From Isoetes taiwanensis (Eukaryota; Streptophyta; Lycopodiopsida; Isoetales; Isoetaceae): a stretch of DNA of 64,000 nt. The translations under genes and the position numbers were made by a program. Position 1 is the stretch's first letter; each line of letters opens with the position of its first letter. The stretch covers positions 15,180,003 to 15,244,002 of the forward strand of contig JAJEKV010000030.1 of NCBI GenBank assembly GCA_021234155.1. Direction: 5' to 3'. Below the pieces are notes generated by a model. It did no database searches, was not told the origin of the DNA, and worked only from the letters and a program-made list of their open reading frames with translations. Positions 35,444 to 47,050 of this stretch are shown here, in pieces.

Positions 35444-36633
35444 AAGAAATATGAGATTCTAAGCTAAAAATAAAGCTTCAAGTGTATGAGATGGGTTTAT
35501 TCTATTTGTAGAATAGCACACAAGAAGCACCTTTCCACATGGTGTAGTCAACATAGGCTTTTGGTTCGAGAATATGGAAGATTATTTGGACTTGAATAGT
35601 TTATGTACTACATAATGCCGTAATTTAAGCCTAATGGTCATTACGGCAACTTGAAAGACTAACAAGGGCAAAGGGTTGAAGTGGATGATATGTAATTTCT
35701 ATAGGTTCTTCGCAAAGAAAGCAACCTTTGGACATGCATCACAACTTGGGCCGTGAGGTTCAATTCATTGTCCTTCCTTGTCCTTGTTGTCTAATTTTGC
35801 ACATAATGGTTTGCTAATATATGCATTGTTCACTTACCAGTTATATTATGTTTGCAATGTCGACATATCAAGTACTATAATCGTTTATTATTTTTACTGC
35901 ACCCATGTTTTTCTCAGTTGTATGGGCTTTCTATTTTAACTTTCAAAAAGTACTAGCATACGCTCGTTTGCAGCTGTTAAATTGGAAGCCAATTTTCGTT
36001 TCATTTATTTTTTAGATCATATAAGAAACTAAGATATGCCCTATCAACAGTTGCTTGGGCACTTACATTGAGAATGCATGTGATATTTAATATCCTATGA
36101 CTGCTTTTTTCCATTTGAAACTGCTTAGATAGCGCGATAGAACCAATTCTATAAACGAAAATTGTGTAGACATTATGAGACAATAAGGGAAAGAACTAAT
36201 ATGCATCTAATTGTGCTCATTAGGCATTGTGATGCATTCTATGATGTAGTCTTACAAACATAATGATGCTAGAACGATGATCTTGCATATGTTGTGAGAT
36301 TTATATGCATAAGACAGGTCAATCTTTTGTGCTAGAAAAATCGTTCCAAGTGCAAAAAAACAATATGAAGTTCATAAATTTCATTCTTATTTTAAAGGAC
36401 GAAAAGAGAAGTTTAGTAGAAATTACAGAATATATTAGTTGTGTGAGCACAAAAAATGTTCTGAAAAACACGAGCTCTAGTATAGCGATAAAATGATAAG
36501 ATAGTATAGGGCGAACAAATGAACCCAAGCTCAAGGGAGGAAGATCACATGCACAAATGATCATGGAAAACAATGTTACAAGACATTGAGACACGCGAGA
36601 TTAAAACCTATGTATAACTTGCTATCCACCTTG
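35444..36633. other. Intergenic region, nothing recognised
   Basis: AT-rich sequence without a supported gene or element terminus. Confidence 0.45.
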
Positions 36634-37525
36634 TTAAATAAACCTTATAGCCAACTTTAGAATGGAGCAACTTATCCCAAAGCAAGCGCCATGTATGAAC
36701 CTGCATGGCTTGTGGGGTCTAAACTGCCACTCATTTGACAATGAGAGTGGTTGTGGAGCTAAAAGGAGATGATATATGGAGCTCACAATGTGCTTGCCTT
36801 TATGAGTACCCTCGTGGCAAACCCAAGGCAGCTTTTGCATAACATCAACTTCTACTATAGAGGCAAATTCTTTGCTACCTTCTCCCATACATATACATCA
36901 GAACACAGAGAGAGAATTTTGGTTTGAAATACGGGTTATGACAAGAGGCGACCACCTTCATACCATGCTTGAATATAATACATGCTAGGACCTATTGTCT
37001 ATGTGTAAAGGAATGAACTGATGCAGCAATTGGAGGTGCTGAGAGGTTTGGCAGCAATGGCTCCCACCACCATGGAATATCGAGTAGAGCATGGATGACC
37101 AGCATCCCACGCTACTAATAATCCTCCTAGGAAAGAAGAAGCATTTGAAATGTTGGAGAGAATAAAATAGTGTCTAAGGAAGGACTGATTTAACTGCCTT
37201 CTTGTCAAGAAAGATACAATGACCAAGAGATTGTTTGGAAAGGCATAAATCAAGAGAGTCATCTTCACCATTCAAGAGTTCCCAAATGAATTTTGAAATG
37301 AGGACCTTACTCTACAGTAAAAGTCCATTATACCCATTTTACCCATTCACTTGGGGAGAATGCATTCAAACTAGGCCATCTAAACCATAAGATCCACCTT
37401 AGTGCCAGCCCATATAAAATTTTAGACTGTTGCAATGAAGATCCTGTACTTTGACTTGTGGGGCTAGCAACAAGGAAGCCATAGAGATATGAGGACTGAT
37501 TTGGACAGTATAATTCGATCAACAA
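36634..37525 (-). pseudogene. Probable decayed non-LTR retrotransposon (LINE), RT C-terminal to zf-RVT region
   Basis: No intact frame. Reading the minus strand across stops, 37525 to 37300 resembles the end of plant LINE reverse transcriptases (a W...P..NG pattern followed by LISKFIWELLNGEDDSL). At 36888-36634 the phrases KGKHIVSSIYHLLL and NEWQFRPHKPCRFI resemble the GKFSVKSxYxxL and W....PPKVxxFxW segments of the zf-RVT region. The match is to pattern, not strong identity, so this is a tentative call. Confidence 0.4.
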
Positions 37526-40500
37526 TAGTTAACTTTGTAGTTGACCACCAAAACAAGCTTTTCTCCAAAACTTTTTCTTTCTATGTTGCTCTTGCACTAA
37601 CATGAATGCCAACTAGAATCAAGAAAATAACTAGTTGCATATTTCTTATTAGCCAACAACTTTTTCCTCTTATGCTTTAGAGCATTTAGTTAAATTAACC
37701 CAAATTCATTCCAAAACTTTTCGTGGTGTGGGCACGAAAAATATTAAGCTAAACTTATTCTACTTCTTCCCAATTGTTTTCATTTACTTTAGTCATTTTC
37801 TTTGTAAAAACATGCTAAAACAAATGCCAGCTAGCTAAGTCTAGGCCTCAAATTATTCCATGGATGTTAGGAAATAAATTACTAATCATATATTTATTAT
37901 CACCTAGAAATACTTTAGCTAAATTAGCCTAAAACTCATTTCCAAAATTTTCTGTAATTTAGCTAAGCATTATAAATTTTCACTCTCTTATTTTCTAGCT
38001 TGGCTAAAGAGCTCGAAGGTTAGTGTGAGACAAAAGTTAAGATAATTTTTTTTTTCCATTTTTTTGCAGTTAACCAACATTTTCTTAAAATGTGCTAAAA
38101 ATTTTCCAAACAGCTAAGTTTAGCCCTTAAATCATTGCTGCCATCAACGCGTTGAAGCATTGGCTGACCATATCCGCAGACTTTGACACATCTCCTTTGC
38201 GTCATTTGTAATCTTGCAGACACATAAATTGAGCATCCAACTTAGAAAGATAAAAGGATATCTGACTTCTCTTTAGGAGGAAAGAGGCCACCTCCTAAAC
38301 ATTCCATGAGACTAACCGCATTGATTTTCTAAGATGCCTCCAGAGTAGCTATGACAATATTCTCGAATTGATGCAATGCAATAGCGTCTTCAACCATCTC
38401 GGCCCATTGAAATGGTAAGAAATGACCATGATGAGAATTGCTGAGAGGAAAAGCCACTTGCAAATCACGTTGTGGTGGATGATAGACAATGCAAAATTCG
38501 CCCCTTTGCTATCTTCTGGGGTTGGGAACATAGATGGATATTTAGGTGGAGGATGGACAACTCGAAGATCAATATTTATGCATCAATTACGAGCTCTTCT
38601 GCTTGCTCTTACATTCTTTGAATCTCCACAAACGTATACCTATGCCGATCAGGAACAAGTGATGAGGAATTTGCAGCTGGCCAGCAGTGAAAAGGTTTTC
38701 AGATACTCCAAACAACAATTGTTTGGGGCAGATCATGATCAATGGGTATTGCACACAAGCCTTGATGAGGCCATTCATGATAGAGTGTTGAAGATGCTCT
38801 TATTTGCAATGGTAGAAGTGAACTCCGAATCCTGCATCTCTGAAGGGAAGTCCTCAATGGGCAAACCAAAATGGAACACATAAAAGCATCTAATTTGTCT
38901 GGAAAAAGAGCCAGGAACATATTATTGGTACAAAAAGAAAGAAAATGCCTCCATAACGGGCCAACACCATGTTCAATAAGTTAGACGACTGGCTCAGGCG
39001 AAGTAAGCATGAATATGGAATATCATTGATCTTTTGTTGGTGGGCTAATAAGCTAGAAGATCCAACTTTTGAAGATGCCCAAGACCCCATACGGTTCAGA
39101 TCTAACAATTGACCTATAAAGTGGCACACCACCGAGCATGCAACAAGCTATTCCACATGATGTCGATGAACCTTATGGGTAATTTGCACGCAATGTGCTT
39201 GAAGGTTGATTGCCACTCCTGTGCTTCGTAGAAACTTTCCTCCGGTGGTAGTTGGAGATCCATGGAGTCTTCCTATGATGTTCCCCTAGAATATACGATA
39301 TAAATACAAATATTCTATGGCTATGTCACCATACAAGTCTCGCCAACAGACTTATACTAGTGGAGATAGACTATCATAAACAATAGATTAGATTCAGGCA
39401 AAAATTAGTTTAGAAGAAAGGTGCTCATGATGGTGCCTAGGGTTTCAATCATTGTCTTTTGCTCATAGCTTAGGATTCTGGTGCCAGAATTGGGCATTTT
39501 TTGGGTCGTTGGGAAGCTTGTTGCAAGCTTTTGCATGATGATTGTACTGTTTTGGTGGAGGAAAATCACATGAAAGTTCCAGCACTTTCTTGGTGGTGCT
39601 AGAGTTTGGCTGCAAGTTTCTTTTAGCCATAATTCCTTCATTTGATGGCAGTTTTGGACGAGTTTGGGCTCTTGAAAGCTCTTGGAGCACTCTTTCCAAT
39701 GGTGCTTAATTCTTTTAGAGGTCGGCCCATTTGGAAGGACTATAAAGCTCTGAAACTTTGGCTTCCTTTTAGTGCACAAGATCTAGTAGCAATCCTCCAA
39801 AATGTTCATTTGATAATTCCAATGGGATGCATGGTGAAATTGGAAAGGAATATGCAATAAAAAATGCATAAAAATGGCTCATGAGGATGTTGTTTCTACT
39901 CCCAAGAGTTTGGCATCGCCAGTGCACCTCAATCCTTTGGTATTACCCAAAATGTCCTCTAATTATATAGATGTGGTTGATTTGATTGAGATAAGAGTTC
40001 CATCTATCTCTATTCTTAATTAGTTGCTATAGTTTCTGCTCCATTTGTGGCAACCTCCACTAAAGTTTCTCCTTCCGCTCATATGACTGGTGATACTAGA
40101 AGTCTCGTTGGACATATGTCCTTAGGAATCTCTTCTAAGAATGTTGTACCTCCAACGAACATTGGAGGTCTCTCGGGTCCGACATTGTGCTATGGGCAGT
40201 TAGCACTTCTGACACATGTCGGAAGTTGTGTGGGTTAAGCAAGGCCCTCTTCATTTGTTGGAGGCTCTAGCGGGGTCTCTAACATATGTTGAGGTTCCTC
40301 ATGTGAGTTGGCACCTCACATGCCTGTGGAATGCTCCTCTAGACAGATTACACCTCCAACAAGTGTTGGAAGCTCTCTAAAACAAATGAGATCAGTAGCT
40401 CTTATTCAGAATAGCATGGTGCATGTTGCACCCCCAACACATGGTGAAAGTTCCTTGGCACAAGCTAATTGTGGAGGTAGCGCTCGAATAGTGCAATCCT

Positions 40501-41130
40501 CACAAGATGGAGTACCTTTAGGACAAGTGGTACATCCAACACGTATTGGGGGTTCCTTAGGGCAGGAGGTTTTTTTCCTTCTCTCTTCGAAGCACCCTAG
40601 GGTGACTTTCTACCCTCGGTCTGCATCAACCTCCACACCTTGAAGATCCTTTAACATATTGGCACAAACTACGGGTATCCATTTCTCTGAGTGGGTATAC
40701 AAAGGATTGTCGACTCCAGCCACCTCATCTCGTATCTCAGAGGCCATTACCCCCATGATGGACAATAATAGAAAATAAGTTGTGTCATACCTTCAGCAAT
40801 TGAAAGCCAAGTAGGTCTCAATGAATTTCTAGCTATTACCGGAAGTCTTTTATGAGATTCATGAGTGCAAGTCAACGTCTCACAGTTTTGAGGTCTTAGT
40901 AATGTAGTTAGCCATGAAGATCATCAGTCTCATGTAGAGAAGATGGTTGCATGTTCAGTGGTTTGCCACTTTACTGGCCCTTTCTTAAATCTGAAGCGCG
41001 TGTGATCCTGGATATCTGGGCAGATTCACAAATTAGGGTTTTCTGCTTATAAATCTATCAAGCTTGTGGAAAATGTTCAATATTGCTTTCTTTTTATGTT
41101 TGAGTCTCCTGAACCAATTGCTTAAGTCAT
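37526..41130. other. Long intergenic region, no supported gene
   Basis: AT-rich from 37.5 to 38.1 kb with loosely repeated phrases (GCTAAATTA(A/G)CC...CATT(C/T)C(C/A)AAAA). A 153-codon frame at 38422-38883 and smaller frames around 39.4-39.9 kb have no recognisable domain. The region may contain further old LINE remnants on the minus strand at 38.7-39.1 kb, but I could not establish this. Confidence 0.4.
40140..40590 (+). repeat. Degenerate coding-like tandem repeat with PPT..GGSL.Q motif
   Basis: A unit of roughly 70-110 bases recurs about five times. It includes (G/C)TACCTCCAAC-(A/G)...(G/T)TTGGA-GG(T/C)TCC, then T(T/C)(A/G)GG(A/G)CA. In frame this gives PPTNIGGLSGP, PPTSVGSSLKQ, PPTHGESSLAQ and HPTRIGGSLGQ. 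The repeat is interrupted by a stop near 40238. It could be a decayed repetitive protein or transposon linker; I do not recognise the family. Confidence 0.5.
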
Positions 41131-41188
41131 AGAATAGAATAGAATATGATTTTATCGTCCACGGAGACCAACTGGCCTATGGGACCCA
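41131..41188 (-). repeat. ATTCT-tailed dispersed motif, copy 1
   Basis: On the minus strand the stretch ends in GGTCTCCGTGGACGATAAAA followed by (ATTCT)n. The same terminal sequence recurs near 46079-46129 (-) and 62311-62377 (+), suggesting the 3' end of a retroposon with a pentanucleotide tail. Confidence 0.65.
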
Positions 41189-42149
41189 AGTACAAAGAGA
41201 GAGCAGCAGGCGTATTACTACCAGGATTAAAACAGGGTGTTGATTCTCTTTAAAAACATTTTTTATTGTATCAACAGTATGCTCCAATGGTTTTTTTCCT
41301 AGGTAAGCCGGATGTCTTACATGCTCCATTTTAGTTTTTATTGAATATTTACCTCCAGAACTACATGATTCCAATATGCCATTGCTAATAAGATTGGACT
41401 CTACTTGCAATACTCTATAACTAATCGTATTAGTAAGATTTGTTCAATCGTGATTTGCCTCAAACAATTGTTGTCAAGAATGGGCCCGTGTTTCATTCAA
41501 GCTGCACTTGTCAAATGTTCCAGAGCTGGCTCTCATGTTCCTTGAGGTCCCTCTATTTGCTCAATATCATAGGGTTCACCAGCAGGTTTCTCCACTTGCT
41601 TTCGTTGCACCTCATATTCCTAGTCCAGCTCCCCTTCAAAATGGATATTTCTCATCCCTCTATGACAGGACCCATGGCTGTTCCAATTGTAGCTCCCACC
41701 CCTAAGTTGCTAGATCAGCAGAGGAAAAGCCCAATTGAGATTCAGAGATCGCAAGAGCAAGTTGAAGCAGCTCATTGTGATGCTCCTTGTGATATATACA
41801 ACATCCCTGTCTATATCTTGAAGGACATTCCCTATCCAACAGCAATTGTGCATAGGCCCTCCATCTCTGGGCAAACTAATAAGCAGAGGACATGGAGGTG
41901 TCATTCTAATCCATCTTCAATAGGCCCTTGCTTCAGTGGAAGCAATAACATAGTAAGCATCAACAATACTAACAATAATCTACCTTGAAGGGTAGTGGTA
42001 ATCCATCCATCCATCAAATACAACAATGTGTCAGTACATCAATAGAACTCTTATCCAGACTCAAACTCGTGGAGGAAGTCAACTAACGGCTGGGGACCTC
42101 ATGATAGAACAGACTGAGTTATGGCAATGACTGGGTTGGCAATAGACAA
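41189..42149. other. Intergenic region, unrecognised frames
   Basis: A 182-codon frame at 41440-41988 has no recognisable domain. It may represent the body of the retroposon whose tail lies at 41131, but nothing in the sequence confirms this. Confidence 0.35.
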
Positions 42150-42340
42150 TGACTAGGGTTGACTACTCCATCCGCCCTTCCGGTGCATACTTTGCAGATA
42201 GGCTGAACCAGGCATTGTCGTGATTGTAACCTGTAGGAGATGGAATCTCATAGTATCACCCGATGAGACTACTCGGGGTTGCATCTCCCCATTCGGATGA
42301 GGTAGGAGGATTGCAACTCCTCTTCCAAAATGCGGTGGCT
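42150..42340 (-). repeat. Decayed LTR fragment of the chromovirus family
   Basis: The reverse complement resembles the central part of the LTR at about 48190-48330. ACTCCATCCGCCC, then GTGCA(C/T)ACTTTGCAGA and GGTTGCATCTCCCC-type phrases match in order but with many differences. No internal region accompanies it, so it is an old solo or truncated LTR. Confidence 0.55.
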
Positions 42341-43275
42341 CCATGGGTGGCTAGAGGACCGTGGAGCACACATCCTTTTCTGATTGAACTCCCCAAAACA
42401 AGGGCCAGGCCGACACTTGCAACTCTTGAGGGAATACCATTGACTCAGGAAATGTCAAACCCATACCGGCCCACACAAACCGACCGACTATAAACCAATC
42501 AAGGAAATTCATAACTTAACCCTTTCAATGGTTAAGAACTCCATCATGTTTTTTCCTAGAGCAAATGTTTCTTTGAGCATAAACACCTATGCTTTATAAG
42601 TGTTACAAATAAATTGCATCAACCTTTTACTTGACAGATAATTTGTATCAACCTGTAACTTGCAATAGGGGATATTTTGATAAGAAAACAGGTTCAAGGA
42701 GTCAAAGGATCGTCATTGAAGTGATTCTCAGGTGGGTGGTTTGTCGCTTACACCAGAGGAAGCTTAGATTGCTTAGATTGTTCTTGTTGTTGTAAGAGAA
42801 TCATGATTTAATGATTTGAATTAAGAGAATTAAGGAATCTGGATGGTCCTGAATGTGATAATATGGGATTGAATGTCCTTTGCCACATTTATATATAAGA
42901 GGAAGTAAGAACTAAGCTAAGCTTACTGTAAGAAGTCTGGGAATAGTCCTTAGAATTGTAGATAGTAGGGCAGACCTTGCATATAGTAAATGGGATCCTG
43001 GCAACAGCAATATAGAGATTCTTATGCTTGGAGAAGCCATAACTCAATTGGAACCTTGAGATAATGTAGCTTATGGGGGCTGCATGGAAGTTCTAACAAG
43101 GGCACGAAAGGCGCCATTGGCTCCATGAGACAAGAAGCTCATTTACAAGATAGACAAAGATGTATATATAACTTTGGTGATTAGATTGAAGTTAAGATGC
43201 TAAAATAAACTATGATAGGGAATTGTACTACTAAGAAACCATGGAGGTTATGTGAGATACGTTAATCTTCCAGTT
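42341..43275. other. Intergenic region, nothing recognised
   Basis: Contains one looser copy of the AGCTTATGGGGGCT phrase (near 43068) that is also found in the tandem duplication downstream. No gene. Confidence 0.4.
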
Positions 43276-44793
43276 AGATAGTAAGAGAACATATGCCAAA
43301 GTGGCCTAAAGCAGCTTATGGGGGCTTCTATAGTATGGTATGGTATAGAGTATTATTGACCAAATAAAATGCTAAGTTATGTAATTAATTTATTAGTAAG
43401 AAAAACAAGCTAACATATTGAATTGCATATGAGTATTCTGTGAAATGTTCACTCCTTATGGAGGGAGTGACTTTGGGGAAGCATGCCGGTAGAAGTATGT
43501 TGTAGTTGTTAGGTGATCCTTGTCCCTTATATGGATGTAAATTGTAAAGATATCATGATTATTTGGGAATAGGACATTATGACATCCTAGAATAAGCTTT
43601 TTCTATGGGGAGGAAAATGCTCGACCTTTTATGTGTTCTTATATAATATATCTAGACATGCTAAATGCTTGGATACCATGGTGATGTGTCAAGGTTGCAT
43701 TACGTTAGCATGTACTTGTTGAATATTTGACATCATGTGGTAGAACATAAATGTGATCTGTCTATGATATCATTGCAAAGGTTGGCATTGTTCTATGTTG
43801 TTCCTGGTAAATGCATAGGAAATGCATGTGAATTATGACTCTTGATTCTTGGATCATATGATGAAAAACCTGGTTTAAACTCTGGCATGTGGGGCATATG
43901 CTAAGTTCTTGGCTAATACACGAGTGCATATTCTTCGGGGCCGGAGTCCATTTGCGGTGGCTTGGACTCACGGTTGTTCTTGTTCTTGACATTGGGCGTT
44001 GTCACCCCAGCGAGGGTGCTTCGTCGCGCTATAAGTTAAATAGTAAGAGAACGTATGCCAAAGCGGCCTAAAGAAGCTTATGGGGGCTTCTGCAGTATGG
44101 TAATGATATGGAGTAGCCAAACAAAATGCTAAGTTATGTAATTAATTTATTTGTAAGAAAAACAAGCTAACATATTGAATTGCATATGAGTATTCTGTGA
44201 AATGTTCACTCCTTATGGAGGGAGTGACTCTGGGGAAGCATGCGGGTAGAACTATGTTGTAGTTGCTAGGTGATCCTTGCCCCTTATATGGATGTAAATT
44301 GTAGGGATATCATGATTGTTTGGGAATAGAACATTATGACATTCTAGAATAAGCTTTTTCTATGGGGAGGAAAATGCTCGACCTTTTATGTGTTCTTATA
44401 TAATATATCTAGACATGCTAAATGCTTGGATACTATGGTGATGTGTCAAGGTTGCATTTTGTTAGCATGTACTTGTTGAACATTTGACATCATGTGGTAG
44501 AACATGAATGTGATCTGTCTATGATATCACTGCAAAGGTTGGCATTGTTCTATGTTGTTCCTGGTAAATGCATAGGAAATGCATGTGAATTATGACTCTT
44601 GATTCTTGGATCATATGATGAAAAACCTGGTTTAAACTCTGGCATGTGGGGCATATGCTAAGTTCTTGGCTGATACATGAGTGCATATTCTCCAGGGCCG
44701 GAGTCCATTTGCGGTGGCTTGGACTCACGGTTGTTCTTGTTCTTGACATCGGGCGTTGTCACCCCAGCGAGGGTGCTTCGTCACGCTATATGG
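43276..44793 (+). repeat. Tandem duplication, two ~760-bp units
   Basis: Unit 1 (about 43276-44037) and unit 2 (about 44038-44793) share nearly every base from AATAGTAAGAGAAC to GGGTGCTTCGTC(G/A)CGCTATA, with scattered substitutions and small indels. Matching 76-codon open frames on the minus strand in both units are by-products of the duplication. No TIR or LTR-type termini are evident. Confidence 0.88.
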
Positions 44794-45033
44794 TGTGGAA
44801 GTGGTCCCCTAGTGCTGGACGCAGGTTAGGAGGGTGTGTACACATGAGGCTTACCCTGCCCGTATTTGCTGCAGGGCTTGATTAGCCCGGGTGGCCTTCA
44901 TAGAACTGGAGTAGGCACTGCATGTTTATGGATTTCTCATGGTTATTTCATGGTTCTTCATGGTCTTGTGATTATCTCTTGGTTATTGTAAGGTTATGAC
45001 ATGTGCATTTACACCTTATTTGGATGGCTTGAT
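44794..45033. other. Spacer, nothing recognised
   Basis: Non-coding and GC-richer than its left neighbour. It ends at an array of GAATA pentanucleotides (45034-45056). Confidence 0.4.
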
Positions 45034-45626
45034 GAATAGAATAGAATAGAATAGAATCGCATCGATCCGAGACATCGGATCGCCATTCTAGAATGGGACG
45101 AGCATGCATGTCTTGCATGCATGCGGGCGGCGCATGCCCGTTTTGGTTGGGAGTTCGCTATTTCAGCGCGTTTACGCATCCACGCCTCATCGGGCTTCCT
45201 CTTCTCGCCAGTACCTTATTCTCTTTGAATTGTTTCCAGGCGGGGAGGGCTTCTTCTGCTGGTTTAGACAATTGGCGTTTTCGACCCTTTGGCCTTCGAT
45301 CCCGTGACCTTCGGCCCTCGATCCTAGTTTGTAAGGAAGTTCTCTGGTAGTCGGGCGGTTTGTTGGTTTCTTGCGAGTCCCATTCTAGAATCGCATCGAT
45401 CCGAGACATCGGATCGCCATTCTAGAATGGGACGAGCATGCATGTCTTGCATGCATGCGGGCGGCGCATGCCCGTTTTGGTTGGGAGTTCGCTATTTCAG
45501 GCGCGTTTCTGCATCCACGTCTCATCGGCGCTTCCTCTTCTCTCAGCAGTACCTTATTCTCTTTGAACCCTCCCTCCCCCCCTTCTTTGTTTATTGTATT
45601 GTGCTCAATTTTCTGTTTATCATGTT

Positions 45627-45672
45627 TTTCCACCCGCTGGGTGATGCTTTTTTCCACCCGCTGGGTGATGCT
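45627..45672 (+). repeat. 23-bp direct duplication
   Basis: TTTTTCCACCCGCTGGGTGATGC occurs twice in succession within unit 2 of the ATTCTAGAAT-bounded repeats. Confidence 0.85.
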
Positions 45673-45810
45673 ATTCTCTGGTATGTTTGTATTGTCTCGT
45701 TTGTTGTGTTGGTGATGTGCAGGTACAGGTTGGCGAGCGGCATCTGTTTCGACTTCTCCATGCGGGGGTTTTTGGGAGCGCTTATGCCTTACGCTTGTCT
45801 AAGCCCTTGG

Positions 45811-45887
45811 CGAAGGCTTATCACTAGGGTTTTTCCTCGAAAACCCGAAAGGGCGGGGTTTTTTAATCCCGGTGATAAGCTTTCGGC
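45811..45887. other. Strong nested hairpin
   Basis: GGCTTATCAC on the left pairs with GTGATAAGC on the right. Nested inside are GGGTTTTT / AAAACCC and a GGGCGGGG-T6 stretch. A related but looser arrangement (TTTTTCCCTTAAAAACCC, then GGGGTTTTTTAACCC) lies at 62235-62280. The function is unknown. Confidence 0.6.
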
Positions 45888-46078
45888 AGGTACATCAGCC
45901 ACTCATCTATTAGCATTGTATTTTTTGGGGTCCAAGTGATATAATTGGATTTTCCCTTTATTTTTCGTGGGTAGTTCGCATGTGTGCGGCTACCCACTGT
46001 CCACCATTGTAGGAAATCTGCTGAGATGAATGAGAAGCCTATCTATCGGGCGGTTTGTTGGTTTCTTGCGAGTCCCAT

Positions 46079-46129
46079 TCTAGAATAGATTTTTTAACGT
46101 CCGCGGAGACCAATAGGTCATGGGACCCA
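46079..46129 (-). repeat. ATTCT-tailed dispersed motif, copy 2
   Basis: The minus strand reads GGGTCCCAT, then ATTGGTCTCCGCGGACGTTA, then a run of A and ATTCTA. This is the same terminal block as copies 1 and 3, abutting the ATTCTAGAAT boundary of the preceding repeat. Confidence 0.65.
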
Positions 46130-46800
46130 TACAATCATTGTTCACGTTATGTGCTAATACTGCATTGCTAGTTCCTGGCATAGAGCGATTCTTAGTTGAG
46201 GCATCTAAGTCTGAGAATTACTCTTGTGATTGGTACATCATACATGTTTCTTGTTGATTATGCCATCATTTTCTAAATGCCTCAAACCCCCACTTAATCT
46301 TTAAGACTAACCCACGTGTTCATGATGTAAGCAGTTTCAGAAGTAGCAGAATGTAGCAGGGCAACTGAAGGGCACAATTGAGTGCAGACTGCATTTATGG
46401 GAAATCTGTATGCCTTTAGAAAGGCCTTATCATTTCTAGAGCTTATGTATATATATATATATAGAGCTCATTTATATATGCCACAAGAGTGCTATACAAT
46501 TATACTTCAAATATATATGTATTTCTAACTATGGATTTGAAGACAAAGATTCAATTCTTTACCAAAATTTCTTCAGTAGCATTGCATCATTCAACCCATA
46601 CATACCAATTTAACATTCACTCATGCAAGGTCAGATGGAATTTTGGGTTACCTGGAGGGTTAACCCGACAGGCCCGTTACAATTCTTGTGTCTATTTGTT
46701 GGTTTTGCCTTCAAGATTTTAACTTCTTAAGGTGCTTTCTTTATTTTGTTGTTAATTTTTCTATGCATTGTTGATTTTTATGTCCGTTTCTCCTTTTTTT
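46130..46800. other. Pre-insertion locus, left part
   Basis: A (TA)8 microsatellite lies at 46448-46463. An open frame at 46489-46722 is unrecognised. A pyrimidine-rich tract ending TTTTTTTAG at 46801 would make a good splice acceptor, so this could be part of the gene whose exons appear beyond the retrotransposon at 60.4-61.7 kb. Confidence 0.35.
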
Positions 46801-47018
46801 AGGTGCAACGGGGGATGAAAGAAATACAAAAGAAAAGGATTAGAATAGAAATAAGAAAATAAAATAATAAACAAAATGGCTAAAAAAACAAGAAAATAAA
46901 CAAAATGGCAGGTGCAACGGAGGATGAAAGAACTACAAAAGAAAATGATTAGAATAGAAATAAGAAAACAAAATAATAAACAAGATGGCTAAAAAAACAA
47001 GAAAAGAAACAAAATGGC
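46801..47018 (+). repeat. Tandem duplication, 2 x 109 bp
   Basis: 46801-46909 and 46910-47018 both run from AGGTGCAACGG to AACAAAATGGC with few differences. The unit is A-rich and carries AATAAACAAAATGGC. It lies just left of the chromovirus insertion site. Confidence 0.9.
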
Positions 47019-47050
47019 AGATTACTTTGATGCGAAAAATCGTTTGCCAT

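Larger units (their letters stand above)
45053..46085. repeat. Two tandem repeat units bounded by ATTCTAGAAT palindromes
   Basis: Unit 1 (45053-45388) and unit 2 (45389-46085) share the first ~180 bases and the last ~45 bases. The shared start contains a perfect hairpin CGATCCGA-GACA-TCGGATCG, then ATTCTAGAATGGGACGAGC; the shared end is GGTTTCTTGCGAGTCCCATT. Unit 2 carries about 360 extra central bases. ATTCTAGAATGGGAC at the start and its reverse complement at the end look like terminal inverted repeats. Unit 1 could be an internally deleted copy of unit 2. Frames inside are GC-rich but unrecognised. Confidence 0.75.

Noticed and set aside
38422-38883. 153-codon open frame
   Set aside because: No recognisable motif, no supporting splice or promoter signal, and it lies in a region of old repeats.
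38700-39160. Further LINE reverse transcriptase remnant on the minus strand
   Set aside because: Only vague pattern resemblance across many stops; not enough to call.
41440-41988. 182-codon open frame
   Set aside because: Unrecognised and overlapping a second open frame; kept only as part of the intergenic description.
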